A stretch of DNA of 64,000 nt, from positions 1-64,000 of the forward strand of contig JBDTBW010000089.1 in assembly GCA_039923855.1 (NCBI GenBank). The letters run 5' to 3'. Positions 55,541 through 64,000 of this stretch are shown here, piece after piece (position 1 is the stretch's first letter; every line of letters begins with the position of its first letter). The notes beneath the pieces were generated by a model. It searched no databases. It was not told the DNA's origin and was given only the letters and a program-made list of their open reading frames with translations. Made by a program: the position numbers and the translations under genes. This DNA comes from 66-474 sp039923855. GTDB lineage: Bacteria > Pseudomonadota > Gammaproteobacteria > Xanthomonadales > Rhodanobacteraceae.

Positions 55541-55790
55541 GTGGTTTGAAAAGCTGCTGCGCTCGGCCTGATTCAATCGATATGTTGCGTGCCGGCGGTG
55601 CTCGAAGCACAGCTAGCAACTGTCCATGGTGCGTTTCCCGATCGGCATCCATGCCTCACCCTCTGCCATTGCGCGCGATTCCACTGGTATCGCGCAAGCG
55701 CAATGGCTTCGGCCTGCGCTCCGGCGGCGTGCAATCCCGGATCAAGTCCGGGGCAGGCCCTGCCTTCGTTCGCGACGCTTTTGAAACCAC
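55541..55790 (+). repeat. Family A structured repeat, copy A2
   Basis: 250 bp, starting 2 bp after the stop at 55538 and in sense orientation. Ends: GTGGTTTGAAAAGC pairs with GCTTTTGAAACCAC at 13 of 14 positions. It shares GCTGCTGCGCTCGGC, GCCGGCGGTGCTCG, GCTCCGGCGGCGTGCAA, the CCCGGATCAAGTCCGGG hairpin and CCTGCCTTCG. A large extra hairpin is inserted in the middle: CCATTGCGC (55666-55674) pairs with GCGCAATGG (55698-55706). Confidence 0.87.
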
Positions 55791-55798
55791 TCATCACT

Positions 55799-58700
55799 TC
55801 ACCGCGTTCGTTCTTGTCGCATCGCCTCCAACGCCCTCGCCAACCGCTTTGGTGAAACGGGTTCCGCGGTTTTCAATTCCTGCGCAAACAGCGACACCCG
55901 CCACTCCTCGATCAGCCAGCGCAGGGTTTCCAGCGCTTCGCCGTGTTCGCCGGCGGCTTGTCTCGCCCATAGCTCGCGCCAGTACGGCAGAACCTGCAAC
56001 AGCCGTGATTGGTCGCGCGCCGGATCTTCGCGCAACTTTTCCGCGCGTAGTCGCATCGCGCGCAGATAACGCGGCAGATGCGCCAGCCGGGCGTTCGACA
56101 ATTCGCGCAGAAATCCGCTCTGCAAAAGCAAGTCCATTTGCTCGTGCAGATCGTCGTAATTGGCTAGTGCATAACCCAGCAGCGGAGGCGTGAGCCAGGG
56201 TTTCAATTCCGCCTGGGCGCCGATGATCGGCTCGGCCAATTGCAAACGTTGCATCGCCGCGGCGAACAACCCGCGCGCTAGCGATTCGCGCAGCGCCTGG
56301 AACGCGGCGCGCTCTCGCACTTCCAGATCGTGTTCGGCCAGGAGATCGGAAAAACCACCCTCGACGAGATCGTCGCGAAATTCCTCGGCGCGCCCCAGCG
56401 GCGCATATTGCAATGCGAGCTTCGACGCGATCGGCAACTGCCGTCTCGCGCGTTTGAATTCCGGCGCCAGGGATAGTCGCAACAGGCGCTCCACCCCGCC
56501 GCGATGCGCGCGCCGCGCGTCTTCTTCGCGCTCGAACACGCGCAACGCGATGGTGCCGCCCAGATCGCTCAGTGCGGGATAAGCGGCAAGCCCGCCGCCG
56601 GAACACACTTCGCGCGGGATCGCGTCGAAATCCCAGGCCTGCACGTCTTCGCAGACCAGTTCGGCGTCGGTCTTTCGCGAGAACGCTTCGCGCGCGCGGG
56701 CCTCCCATTGCGCGCGCAGCGCGGCGAGATCGCGGCCTTCCGCCAACGGCTTGCCGTGTTCATCGTGCACCGCGAAGCGCATCAGGAGATGCGGCGGCAA
56801 TGCGGTCTGCGCAAATGCCGCCGTCTCGATCGGAACGCCGGTTGCGCGCGTGAGAAACGCCGCCAATGCTTGCGCCAGTGGCTGGTCGCGCGGCGCTTCC
56901 GCTTCCACGAACGCGCGTGCGAAATCCGGCGCGGGGACGACGTTGCGACGCGATGATTTTGGCAATCCCCGGATCAACGCGGCGACTTTTTCCGCAAGCA
57001 TCCCCGGCACCAGCCATTCGCAACGCGCCACGGGGATCGCGTTCAACAGGGCAAGCGGTAATCGCAGGCTCACGCCGTCGGCGGCGTCGCCCGGCACGAA
57101 ACGGTATTCGAACCACAAGCGGTGGCCGGCTAACTCGAGTGTGGAGGGAAACGCACCGGCATCGTGATCGGGCGCCGCTACCAGCACGTCGGCGAGCGAC
57201 CAGCGCAAGGCGGCGCGCTGCGCGGGCGCGGCCTTGCGGTACCATGCCTCCAGCGCGGCGGTCGTCGAAATCCCGGTCGGCAATTTGCCGGTGAAGAACG
57301 CCGCGAGTTCCTCGTCGGACTTCAGGAGATCGCCGCGCCGCTGTTGCGCCTCGCTCTCGCGCGCCTGCGCAAGCACGCGCGCATTGGCGCGCAAAAAATC
57401 CGCGCGCACGTCCAACTCGCATCGTGCCAACGCTTCTCGCAGGAAAATCGCATGCGCGAGTCGCGGATCCTGTTTGGCGAACATCACCGTGCGTCGCTCG
57501 ACCAGCGTCAAACCGAACAACGTGACTTGTTCGTGTGCGATCACCGCGCCGCGCTTGCGCGACCAGTGCGGCTCTCTGCATGTGCGCCGCAACAGATGCG
57601 CGGCCTGGCACTCGATCCAGTGCTGCTCGATCCGCGCGCATTGCATGCCGTACACCTTGCCGCCGAGATCGAGGATCTGCGCGGCGATAACCCATTGCGG
57701 TGGCGATTTCGCCAGCGCCGAGCCAGGGAAAACCCGGAACTTGCGCTCGCGCGTGCCGCGATAGACACCGCGCTCGTCCTTGCGCGCGACGTTGGTGGGA
57801 ATGCCGGCGAGCAGCGCGCAGTGTATGGCTTGATAAAGCTCGGAACCCGAAACCCCGGTCCCGGCCTCGTGCGTCAAGAGCAACAACTGCCGGTGCAACT
57901 CGCGCCATTCGCGCATCCGCAGGAAATTGAGAAAATGCCGCGTGCACCAGTCGCGCAGTTTCGACTGCGTCAACTCCTCGTGCGCCAGTCGATACGCGCG
58001 CCAAAGATTCAGCACGCCGACGAAATCGGATTTTGGATCGGCGAATGCCGCGTGCGCGGTGTCCGCTTGCGCGCGAGCATCAGCCGGCCTTTCACGTGGA
58101 TCCTGGGTGCCGAGAAAAGCGACGACCGGCAGCACCTCCGGCAGCACGTGCAGGCGTTGTGCCTCGATCAACATGCGCGCCAGTTGCACGTCGATCGGGA
58201 TGCGCGCGAGTTGGCGGCCGATGTCCGTAAGGTTGCGCGCATCGTCGACCGCGCCGAGTTCCGCCAACCGCCGCCAGCCGTCGGCGATCACACGCGGTTC
58301 GGGCGGATCGATGAACGGAAACGATTCGACGTCGCCCAAACCCTGCGACAACATCCGCAGGATTACATCCGCCAGTGAACTGCGGCGGATTTCCGGATCT
58401 GTGTAACGCGGCCGCGCGGCGTAATCGGCCTCGTCGTACAGGCGCACGCACACGCCGGCCCCGACCCGGCCGCAGCGACCGGCGCGCTGATCCGCCGCGG
58501 CTTGCGAGATCGGTTCGATATGCAGCCGCTCGATCTGATTGCGCTGCGAATAACGTTTGACGCGCGCCGTTCCGCTGTCGATCACGTAACGGATGCGGGG
58601 CACCGTCAGCGAAGTTTCGGCGACATTGGTCGCCAGCACGATGCGCCGCGCCGCGCCCGGCTTGAATACGCGATCCTGATCGCCCGCGGACAGCCGCGCA

Positions 58701-59671
58701 TACAGCGGCAGGATTTCCGTATGGCGGTATTTGCGCCGCTCCAGCGCCAGATGCGCGTCGCGGATTTCGCGCTCGCCCGGCAGGAACACCAGTGCGTCGC
58801 CGCGCGCGTCTTCAAGTGTCAACTCGTCCAGCGCGGCGATGATCTGCTCGGTGGGATTTTCATCGCGCTGCGCTGGGCGGTAATGCACTTCGACGGGATA
58901 TGCGCGCCCTTCCACCTCGATCACCGGCGCGTCATCGAAATGCCGCGCAAAGCGCGCCGTGTCGATGGTTGCGGATGTCACGATCAACTTCAGATCGCGC
59001 CGTTTGCGCAGCAGCGTTTTCAGATATCCCAGAAGAAAATCGATATTGAGGCTGCGTTCGTGGGCCTCGTCGAGAATGATCGTGTCGTAAGCCGCGAGCC
59101 CGCGGTCGGAGGAAATCTCCGCCAGCAGAATACCGTCGGTCATGAATTTCACCAGCGCACGCTCGCCGACCTGTTCGGTGAAACGCACCTGGAATCCCAC
59201 CACGCTTCCGATTGCACTGCCCAATTCCTCTGCCACCCGTCTGGCCATTGCTCTGGCGGCCAAGCGGCGCGGCTGGGTGCAACCGATCATGCCCGCCACG
59301 CCGCGGCCCGCGGCCAGACACAGTTTTGGCAACTGGGTGGTCTTGCCGGAACCGGTTTCGCCGGCGATCACCAGCACCTGATGTTCGCGGATCAGACGCG
59401 TGATTTCATCCGCGCGCTGCGCGATCGGCAGCGATGGGTCGATATGGATCGCCGGCACCGACAACTCCCGCGTGGCCCGTTGTCTGCAAGAAGTTTCGAT
59501 CTGCGTTGCCAGCCCGGCGAGTTTGATGGGATCGGGCTTGCGCTCCCGTTCCAACGCGCGCAACCGCGAGCGCAAGCGTCCGGCGTCGCGGCTGAGCACG
59601 TGGGTCAGCGCTGCGCGGAGCGCGCGCGGGGTCGGCGCGGGCGCGGCATCGTTTGACGGATCGGGGTTCAT
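55799..59671 (-). CDS. hrpA: ATP-dependent RNA helicase HrpA
   Basis: 1290-aa DEAH-box helicase. Walker A is GETGSGKTTQ, motif II DEAH in IILDEAHERSLN, motif III SATIDT, and motif VI QRAGRCGRVGAG. HA2 and OB-fold domains follow, then the long C-terminal DUF3418 region typical of HrpA. ATG 59671 (MNPDPSNDAAPAPTP) is chosen; the longer frame extends into the M13 peptidase region. Convergent with the small exported gene; repeat A2 lies between the stops. Confidence 0.95.
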   Translation of the reverse strand: MNPDPSNDAAPAPTPRALRAALTHVLSRDAGRLRSRLRALERERKPDPIKLAGLATQIETSCRQRATRELSVPAIHIDPSLPIAQRADEITRLIREHQVLVIAGETGSGKTTQLPKLCLAAGRGVAGMIGCTQPRRLAARAMARRVAEELGSAIGSVVGFQVRFTEQVGERALVKFMTDGILLAEISSDRGLAAYDTIILDEAHERSLNIDFLLGYLKTLLRKRRDLKLIVTSATIDTARFARHFDDAPVIEVEGRAYPVEVHYRPAQRDENPTEQIIAALDELTLEDARGDALVFLPGEREIRDAHLALERRKYRHTEILPLYARLSAGDQDRVFKPGAARRIVLATNVAETSLTVPRIRYVIDSGTARVKRYSQRNQIERLHIEPISQAAADQRAGRCGRVGAGVCVRLYDEADYAARPRYTDPEIRRSSLADVILRMLSQGLGDVESFPFIDPPEPRVIADGWRRLAELGAVDDARNLTDIGRQLARIPIDVQLARMLIEAQRLHVLPEVLPVVAFLGTQDPRERPADARAQADTAHAAFADPKSDFVGVLNLWRAYRLAHEELTQSKLRDWCTRHFLNFLRMREWRELHRQLLLLTHEAGTGVSGSELYQAIHCALLAGIPTNVARKDERGVYRGTRERKFRVFPGSALAKSPPQWVIAAQILDLGGKVYGMQCARIEQHWIECQAAHLLRRTCREPHWSRKRGAVIAHEQVTLFGLTLVERRTVMFAKQDPRLAHAIFLREALARCELDVRADFLRANARVLAQARESEAQQRRGDLLKSDEELAAFFTGKLPTGISTTAALEAWYRKAAPAQRAALRWSLADVLVAAPDHDAGAFPSTLELAGHRLWFEYRFVPGDAADGVSLRLPLALLNAIPVARCEWLVPGMLAEKVAALIRGLPKSSRRNVVPAPDFARAFVEAEAPRDQPLAQALAAFLTRATGVPIETAAFAQTALPPHLLMRFAVHDEHGKPLAEGRDLAALRAQWEARAREAFSRKTDAELVCEDVQAWDFDAIPREVCSGGGLAAYPALSDLGGTIALRVFEREEDARRAHRGGVERLLRLSLAPEFKRARRQLPIASKLALQYAPLGRAEEFRDDLVEGGFSDLLAEHDLEVRERAAFQALRESLARGLFAAAMQRLQLAEPIIGAQAELKPWLTPPLLGYALANYDDLHEQMDLLLQSGFLRELSNARLAHLPRYLRAMRLRAEKLREDPARDQSRLLQVLPYWRELWARQAAGEHGEALETLRWLIEEWRVSLFAQELKTAEPVSPKRLARALEAMRQERTR

Positions 59672-59789
59672 CGCGCCGAATGATAACGACGGCGCGCTTT
59701 CATCCCGCTCGATCCGCGTTGCCATAGGTCTCGCCCGCGACCTCGGCCGAAGGCGGTATAGTGGGTCTTTCGCCCCTGAGATCACGTCC

Positions 59790-61862
59790 ATGCAACGCCT
59801 CGCCTCGATTCTGACCACCCTGTTGTTGTGCAGCCCGGCTGCGTTCGCCGCGCCACCCGCGCCATCTGCAGCTGGAAAATCCGACCCAGCGCTCGGCATC
59901 GATCTGGCCGGCATCGACCATAGCGTCAAACCCGGCGACGACTTTTTCGTTTACACCAACGGCGCATGGCTGAAGACCGCGGTGATCCCGCCGGACCGCT
60001 CCAGCACCGGCACGTTTTTCAAGATTTTCGAATTGACCGAGCAACACACCGCGGAGCTCATCCGCAACGCTGGCAAAGGCGATCCCGCGCCCGGCAGCAA
60101 CCCGCGCAAGATCGCCGATTACTACGCGGCCTACATGGACGAGGCCGGCATCGACAAGCGCGGACTGGCGGGCCTGCCACCGGAGCTTGCACGGATCGGC
60201 GCGATCAAGTCGCGCGACGATCTGGCGCGCGTGCTCGGCAGCCGCCTACGCGCCGATGTCGACCCGATCAACGCCACCAACTTCCATACCGAAAACCTGT
60301 TCGGCCTGTTCGTCACGCAGCGGCTGGAAGACCCCTCGCGCACGATACCGTATTTGCTGCAAGGCGGTCTGGGCATGCCAAGCCGCGACTATTATCTTTC
60401 CAGTGACGCGCACATGGCCGCGTTCCGGGGCAAATACAAAACCTATATCGCCTCGCTGTTGAAACTGGCGGGCGTCGCCGACGCGCAAGCCAAGGCCGGC
60501 ACGATCTTCGCGCTGGAAACCAGGATCGCCAAGGCGCAGGAAACCCTGGTGGATAGCCAGGATGTGCACAAGGCCAACAATCTGTGGAGCATGGCCGACT
60601 TCACGAAGAGAGCGCCGGGCCTCGATTGGACCGCGTATTTCAAGGCCGCGGGTCTGGATGGCCAGAAGCAGATCGACGTGTGGCAACCATCCGCGATCAC
60701 CGGGTTATCCGCGTTGACCGCGAGCGAGCCCTTGAGCGCATGGCAAGACCTGCTGGTGTTCCATACGCTGGATACCAATACGTCGCTGTTGCCAAAGGCT
60801 TACGCCGATCTCGGTTTCGATTTCCATGCCCGCACCCTCACCGGCACACCGCAACAGCGCCCGCGCTGGAAGCGCGCGGTCGATGCCACAAGCACCGATC
60901 TCGGCGATGCTGTCGGGCAACTTTATGTACGGCATTATTTTCCGGCCTCGTCGAAAGCGCAGATCCAGCAATTGGTCGGCAATCTCATCGCCGCGTTCGA
61001 CGAGCGTCTCGGCACACTCTCTTGGATGACGCCGGCAACGCGGGACAAGGCCAAAGCCAAATTGACCACGCTGAAAGTCAGCGTGGGTTATCCCGAGAGC
61101 TGGCGCGATTATTCCTCGCTGGTGGTCAAGCCCGACGATGCGCTGGGCAATCATCTGCGCGCGGTCAAGCACGAATACGAACATCAACTCGCCAAACTCG
61201 GTCAACCGGTCGATCGCGGCGAATGGTGGATGACGCCGCAAACGGTCAACGCAATCAACCTGCCGCTGCAGAACGCGTTGAACTTCCCCGCCGCGATCCT
61301 GCAACCGCCATTCTTCGATCCGCAAGCCGACGCTGCCGCCAATTATGGCGCGATCGGAGCGATCATCGGCCACGAGATCAGCCACAGTTTCGACAACACC
61401 GGCGCGGAGTTCGACGCGCAGGGCAAGCTCGAGAACTGGTGGACGCCGGCAGATCTCGCGCATTTCAAGGCGGCCACGCAGCAACTGGTGAAACAGTACG
61501 ACGCCTACCAGGCGTTCCCCGGCGTGCATCTGAACGGCCAACAGGAACTGGGCGAGAACATCGCCGACGTGTCGGGATTGACCATCGCTTACATTGCGTA
61601 TCACAAATCACTCGACGGCAAACCCGCGCCGGTGATCTCGGGTCTCACCGGCGATCAGCGTTTCTTCCTCGCCTTCGGGCAGGCGTGGCGCAATAAGACC
61701 CGCGAAGCGGCGTTGCGCCAGCAACTTGCCACCGACGTGCACGCGCCGGCGCACTTCCGCGCCGAGACCGTGCGCAATGTCGATGCGTGGTATCCCGCGC
61801 TGTCGGTCAAACCCGGCGACAAGCTGTATCTGGCGCCGAAGGGAAGGGTGAAAATCTGGTAA
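59790..61862 (+). CDS. M13 family metallopeptidase (neprilysin/PepO-like)
   Basis: 690 aa. Signal peptide MQRLASILTTLLLCSPAAFAA. The M13 catalytic domain has NAINLPLQNALNFPAAIL, the zinc motif HEISH (H528, E529, H532), the third ligand in GENIADVSG (E589) and the C-terminal RVKIW. An N-terminal helical M13_N domain starts with DDFFVYTNGAWL. It is a periplasmic or secreted endopeptidase for short peptides. Divergent from hrpA with overlapping upstream regions. Confidence 0.94.
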   Translation: MQRLASILTTLLLCSPAAFAAPPAPSAAGKSDPALGIDLAGIDHSVKPGDDFFVYTNGAWLKTAVIPPDRSSTGTFFKIFELTEQHTAELIRNAGKGDPAPGSNPRKIADYYAAYMDEAGIDKRGLAGLPPELARIGAIKSRDDLARVLGSRLRADVDPINATNFHTENLFGLFVTQRLEDPSRTIPYLLQGGLGMPSRDYYLSSDAHMAAFRGKYKTYIASLLKLAGVADAQAKAGTIFALETRIAKAQETLVDSQDVHKANNLWSMADFTKRAPGLDWTAYFKAAGLDGQKQIDVWQPSAITGLSALTASEPLSAWQDLLVFHTLDTNTSLLPKAYADLGFDFHARTLTGTPQQRPRWKRAVDATSTDLGDAVGQLYVRHYFPASSKAQIQQLVGNLIAAFDERLGTLSWMTPATRDKAKAKLTTLKVSVGYPESWRDYSSLVVKPDDALGNHLRAVKHEYEHQLAKLGQPVDRGEWWMTPQTVNAINLPLQNALNFPAAILQPPFFDPQADAAANYGAIGAIIGHEISHSFDNTGAEFDAQGKLENWWTPADLAHFKAATQQLVKQYDAYQAFPGVHLNGQQELGENIADVSGLTIAYIAYHKSLDGKPAPVISGLTGDQRFFLAFGQAWRNKTREAALRQQLATDVHAPAHFRAETVRNVDAWYPALSVKPGDKLYLAPKGRVKIW

Positions 61863-61958
61863 GAGAGCGATGGATTTGTACTTCAAGCGATCATGCTGCA
61901 TTCAGTAGATGCGCGTGATAAGTTGCGCCTCTGCATTCACCAACCTTGGAGTTCCATA

Positions 61959-62474
61959 ATGTCCGCGAAACTTTTGTTGCCTGCCGTGCTGCTGGCGGTT
62001 GCCGGTGCGGCCGGCGCCCAGACCAGCACCACTACGACCACCACGGCACCTGCCGCCAAGACCACCACCAAGTCGACTGCGCCCGCATTGACGGCCGAAC
62101 AGAAAGCCAAACTGGCCCAAATGAACCAGTTGGCGGCGCAGAACGCGGAGCGCGTCGCGACCATGGTCGATCAGGGCAAAGCCGGCGATGTGTGGGACGC
62201 TTCCTCCAGCGCCGCCAAGCAGGCCGTGACGCGCGACGCCTTCATCAAGGCCACCAGTGCCGACCATGCCAAGCTCGGCAATGTCACATCGCGCAAGGTT
62301 GTCCGCGTCACCCACACCTACGCCAAAGGCGACGCCAAGCTTCCTGCCGGTTACTACACCAATGTCGTGTTCGCCACCCAGTTCAGCAACAACAAGACCC
62401 CGGTGCGCGAACTGGTTTCGTTCCACCTCGACAGCGACAAGCAGTGGCGCGTATCGGGTTACACCGTTCACTGA
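61959..62474 (+). CDS. Exported DUF4019 protein
   Basis: 171 aa. A signal peptide (LLLPAVLLAVAGAAGAQ) and a Thr/Ala-rich linker (TSTTTTTTAPAAKTTTKST) precede a DUF4019 domain. The latter runs NAERVATMVDQGKAGDVWDASSSAAKQAVTRDAFIKATSADHAKLG to YYTNVVFATQFSNNKTPVRELVSFHLDSDKQWRVSGY. GGAG precedes ATG 61959. A strong terminator follows. Function unknown. Confidence 0.82.
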   Translation: MSAKLLLPAVLLAVAGAAGAQTSTTTTTTAPAAKTTTKSTAPALTAEQKAKLAQMNQLAAQNAERVATMVDQGKAGDVWDASSSAAKQAVTRDAFIKATSADHAKLGNVTSRKVVRVTHTYAKGDAKLPAGYYTNVVFATQFSNNKTPVRELVSFHLDSDKQWRVSGYTVH

Positions 62475-62495
62475 TCGCTTCTTCGACGAACATCG

Positions 62496-62528
62496 CACGC
62501 GCCGCACGCCGCGGCGCGTGTTTTTTTT
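62496..62528 (+). terminator. Terminator after the DUF4019 gene, overlapping the murD stop
   Basis: CACGCGCCGC (62496-62505) pairs perfectly with 62511-62520 across a 5-nt loop, and eight T residues follow. The last Ts are part of the murD stop codon (TTA at 62527-62529, read as TAA on the minus strand). Confidence 0.85.
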
Positions 62529-63888
62529 AACCGATGCCGAGTCCCACGATGGTGTCATTGACTTGGCGATCGAAACCGGCCATAGCGGCGAATTTTCGTC
62601 CGCGTTCGGCGTAATCGCGGAACTGATCGAAACTCGGCGCGCCGGGCGACAGCAACACCACGCCGCCCGGCGGCGTCAGTTCGCGCGCACGCGCGACGGC
62701 CGCGGCGAGATCGTCGACGCGTTCGATATGCGCCGGCACGGCGGCGGCGCCCAACGCTGCAACGATGCGTGCGGCATTCGCGCCTTGCGCAAGAATCGCG
62801 TGTGGCGGCTGCTTTGCGATCGCGCGCGCGAACACATTCCAATCCAGACCGCGGTCATGGCCGCCCAGGATCAACGTCACCGCGCGCCCCTCAAGGCTTT
62901 GCAGGGCGGCCAGTGCCGCCGCGGGCGTGGTGGCGATCGAATCGTCGATCCATTCGATGCCTTCGCGCAATCCGAGCGATTGCAGCCGATGCGGCAGCGG
63001 CTTGAACGCACGCAACGCGACGGCCGTGACACGCGCATCGAATCCGAGCAATTCGATCGCGGCCAGCGCGGCGCAGGCGTTGAGCGCGTTGTGTACGCCG
63101 ACGAGCGGCAATTCGGCGAGATCGAACACGCGCTCGCCGAGGGAAAAAATCGCGCCGTCGGCACCATGCCAGCCGTCCGGGTTGTTGAACACCGCAAGAC
63201 GCGGATGCGCGGCCGTGCGCTGCATCAGCACGGGAGAGTGCGCATTCACCAGCAGCGTGCGCGACACGTCTGCGAGTTTCAACTTGTCGGAGACATAACG
63301 CTCGCGTGTGCCATGCCAGTCGAGATGTTCTTCTTCAAGACTCACGATCACGCCCAGTTCCAGCAGGCCCGCATCGCCGGTCTGGAAACTCGAAAGCTCG
63401 ATCGCCCACAGCTCGGCGTGTTGTCCATCCAGCTCCAGCAATGGCAATCCGATATTGCCGGCGAGCGCGGTGCGGATGCCCAAGCTCCGCGCGCAGTGCG
63501 CGATCATCGCGGTGGTGGTGCTCTTGCCCTTGGTGCCGGTCACCGCGACCACCCGCGCGTCGGGATTTTGCGCGAACCACAGTGCGGTTCCGGACGTGAA
63601 GCGCGTGCCGTGTTTTTGCGCTTCGATGATTTCCGGCTTGTACGCGCTGATGCCCGGCGATTTGATGACCACGTCATGCGATGCGAGCGCGTGTGCGTCG
63701 GGCGGCGCGTCGATCACGCGCAGGTTTTCGCCACCGCGCCCGCGCGCATCGGCAACTTCATCCAGCGCGCAGTAAAGCGTCAGTGGCTTGGCCGGAAAGC
63801 GGCGACGCAGCGCAGCCAGCGCGGCGCGACCTTCACGGCCGCAACCCCACACCGCAATGTCCGCCGAAGCGAGTTCTTCAAAGCGCAT
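62527..63888 (-). CDS. UDP-N-acetylmuramoylalanine-glutamate ligase, MurD2-like
   Basis: 453-aa Mur ligase. The N-terminal domain begins IAVWGCGREGRAALAALRRRF, the WGxGREGRAA pattern of MurD2 enzymes rather than the VxGLGxTG of classical MurD. The central ATP site is VTGTKGKSTTTAMI, and the C-terminal domain has LSPGAPSFDQFRDYAERG. In Xanthomonas MurD2 adds L-Glu, later epimerised by MurL. A murL would be expected upstream but is outside the window. The stereospecificity is therefore inferred. Confidence 0.85.
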   Translation of the reverse strand: MRFEELASADIAVWGCGREGRAALAALRRRFPAKPLTLYCALDEVADARGRGGENLRVIDAPPDAHALASHDVVIKSPGISAYKPEIIEAQKHGTRFTSGTALWFAQNPDARVVAVTGTKGKSTTTAMIAHCARSLGIRTALAGNIGLPLLELDGQHAELWAIELSSFQTGDAGLLELGVIVSLEEEHLDWHGTRERYVSDKLKLADVSRTLLVNAHSPVLMQRTAAHPRLAVFNNPDGWHGADGAIFSLGERVFDLAELPLVGVHNALNACAALAAIELLGFDARVTAVALRAFKPLPHRLQSLGLREGIEWIDDSIATTPAAALAALQSLEGRAVTLILGGHDRGLDWNVFARAIAKQPPHAILAQGANAARIVAALGAAAVPAHIERVDDLAAAVARARELTPPGGVVLLSPGAPSFDQFRDYAERGRKFAAMAGFDRQVNDTIVGLGIG

Positions 63889-63909
63889 GGTGTTGCGCTT
63901 CCGCTGCTC

Positions 63910-63981
63910 GCCCCCTCACCCCAACCCTCTCCCCGCCGGGGAGAGGGAGACAAGCGCACAACGCTTGGCGGGTGAGGGGGC
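63910..63981. repeat. Family C element, copy C5, with perfect 11-bp terminal inverted repeats
   Basis: GCCCCCTCACC (63910-63920) and GGTGAGGGGGC (63971-63981) are exact inverted copies. Between them lies a CCCTCTCC...GGAGAGGG hairpin. It is located upstream of the murD2-like gene. Confidence 0.8.
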
Positions 63982-64000
63982 AACGCATGGATGGGTTCAT

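Overview
The window is a dense, GC-rich chromosomal stretch of a gammaproteobacterium. The likeliest placement is Xanthomonadales/Lysobacterales, perhaps Rhodanobacteraceae. This is inferred from protein flavour, from an rpsF-rpsR-rplI operon without priB, from a MurD2-type ligase lying away from a division cluster, and from abundant short palindromic intergenic repeats. It is not proven by any marker gene. No rRNA, tRNA or CRISPR array is visible. Nearly all genes are chromosomal housekeeping or conserved envelope genes. The only clear mobile gene is the 3' end of an IS3/IS481-like transposase at the extreme left edge.

Layout. 1-4577: transposase end, lytic transglycosylase, then miaB-phoH-ybeY (tRNA modification and RNA/ribosome maturation). 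4926-6633: two secreted or outer-membrane proteins (spondin-like; beta-barrel). 6714-10348: minus-strand hutG, gor, dadA. 10799-12144: ribosomal protein operon rpsF-rpsR-rplI. 12333-13219: a frameshifted thioredoxin-like gene facing an IscA/ErpA-type Fe-S carrier. 13496-14896: asnS. 15163-20035: SDR, aldehyde dehydrogenase of the 2-aminomuconate/2-hydroxymuconate semialdehyde type, beta-carbonic anhydrase, an uncharacterised exported protein and a RidA/aminomuconate-deaminase-like protein. 20068-23344: corC, a DUF4105 membrane protein, corA. 23357-30493: lgt, rlmI, a DUF255 (YyaL-like) protein, lemA with two TPM-domain proteins, dgkA. 30561-32281: DUF3311 plus a sodium:solute symporter. 32278-37125: prmC, a lipoprotein esterase, an M1 aminopeptidase. 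37358-40802: oxyR-katG. 41001-45881: apt, a DUF2007 protein, glnS and several small membrane proteins. 45931-54841: a minus-strand run with a TPR-like lipoprotein, mrcB (PBP1b), a glycosyltransferase, an NAD-binding epimerase-like protein, a TPR membrane protein and relA. 55074-63888: small exported proteins, hrpA, an M13 metallopeptidase and a MurD2-like ligase.

Functional links that can be read from the sequence: oxyR has the two redox cysteines and is followed by katG with a recognisable OxyR site. mrcB, the lytic transglycosylase, murD2 and the M1 and M13 peptidases serve the envelope or periplasm. DUF3311 overlaps its partner symporter by ATGA. The two TPM genes and lemA form one unit.

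The most unusual content is between, and sometimes inside, the genes: several families of short structured repeats. Family A has four copies of 118-250 bp. Their ends always base-pair with each other although the outer sequence differs from copy to copy, and three copies start 1-4 nt after a stop codon. Family B is a 245-bp element in two inverted copies about 24 kb apart. Family C is a roughly 115-bp palindromic composite; one copy sits in frame inside the DUF255 gene, and another supplies a plausible start codon to a TPM gene. A 113-bp element with 28-bp near-perfect terminal inverted repeats lies upstream of asnS. These are the best candidates for something undescribed.
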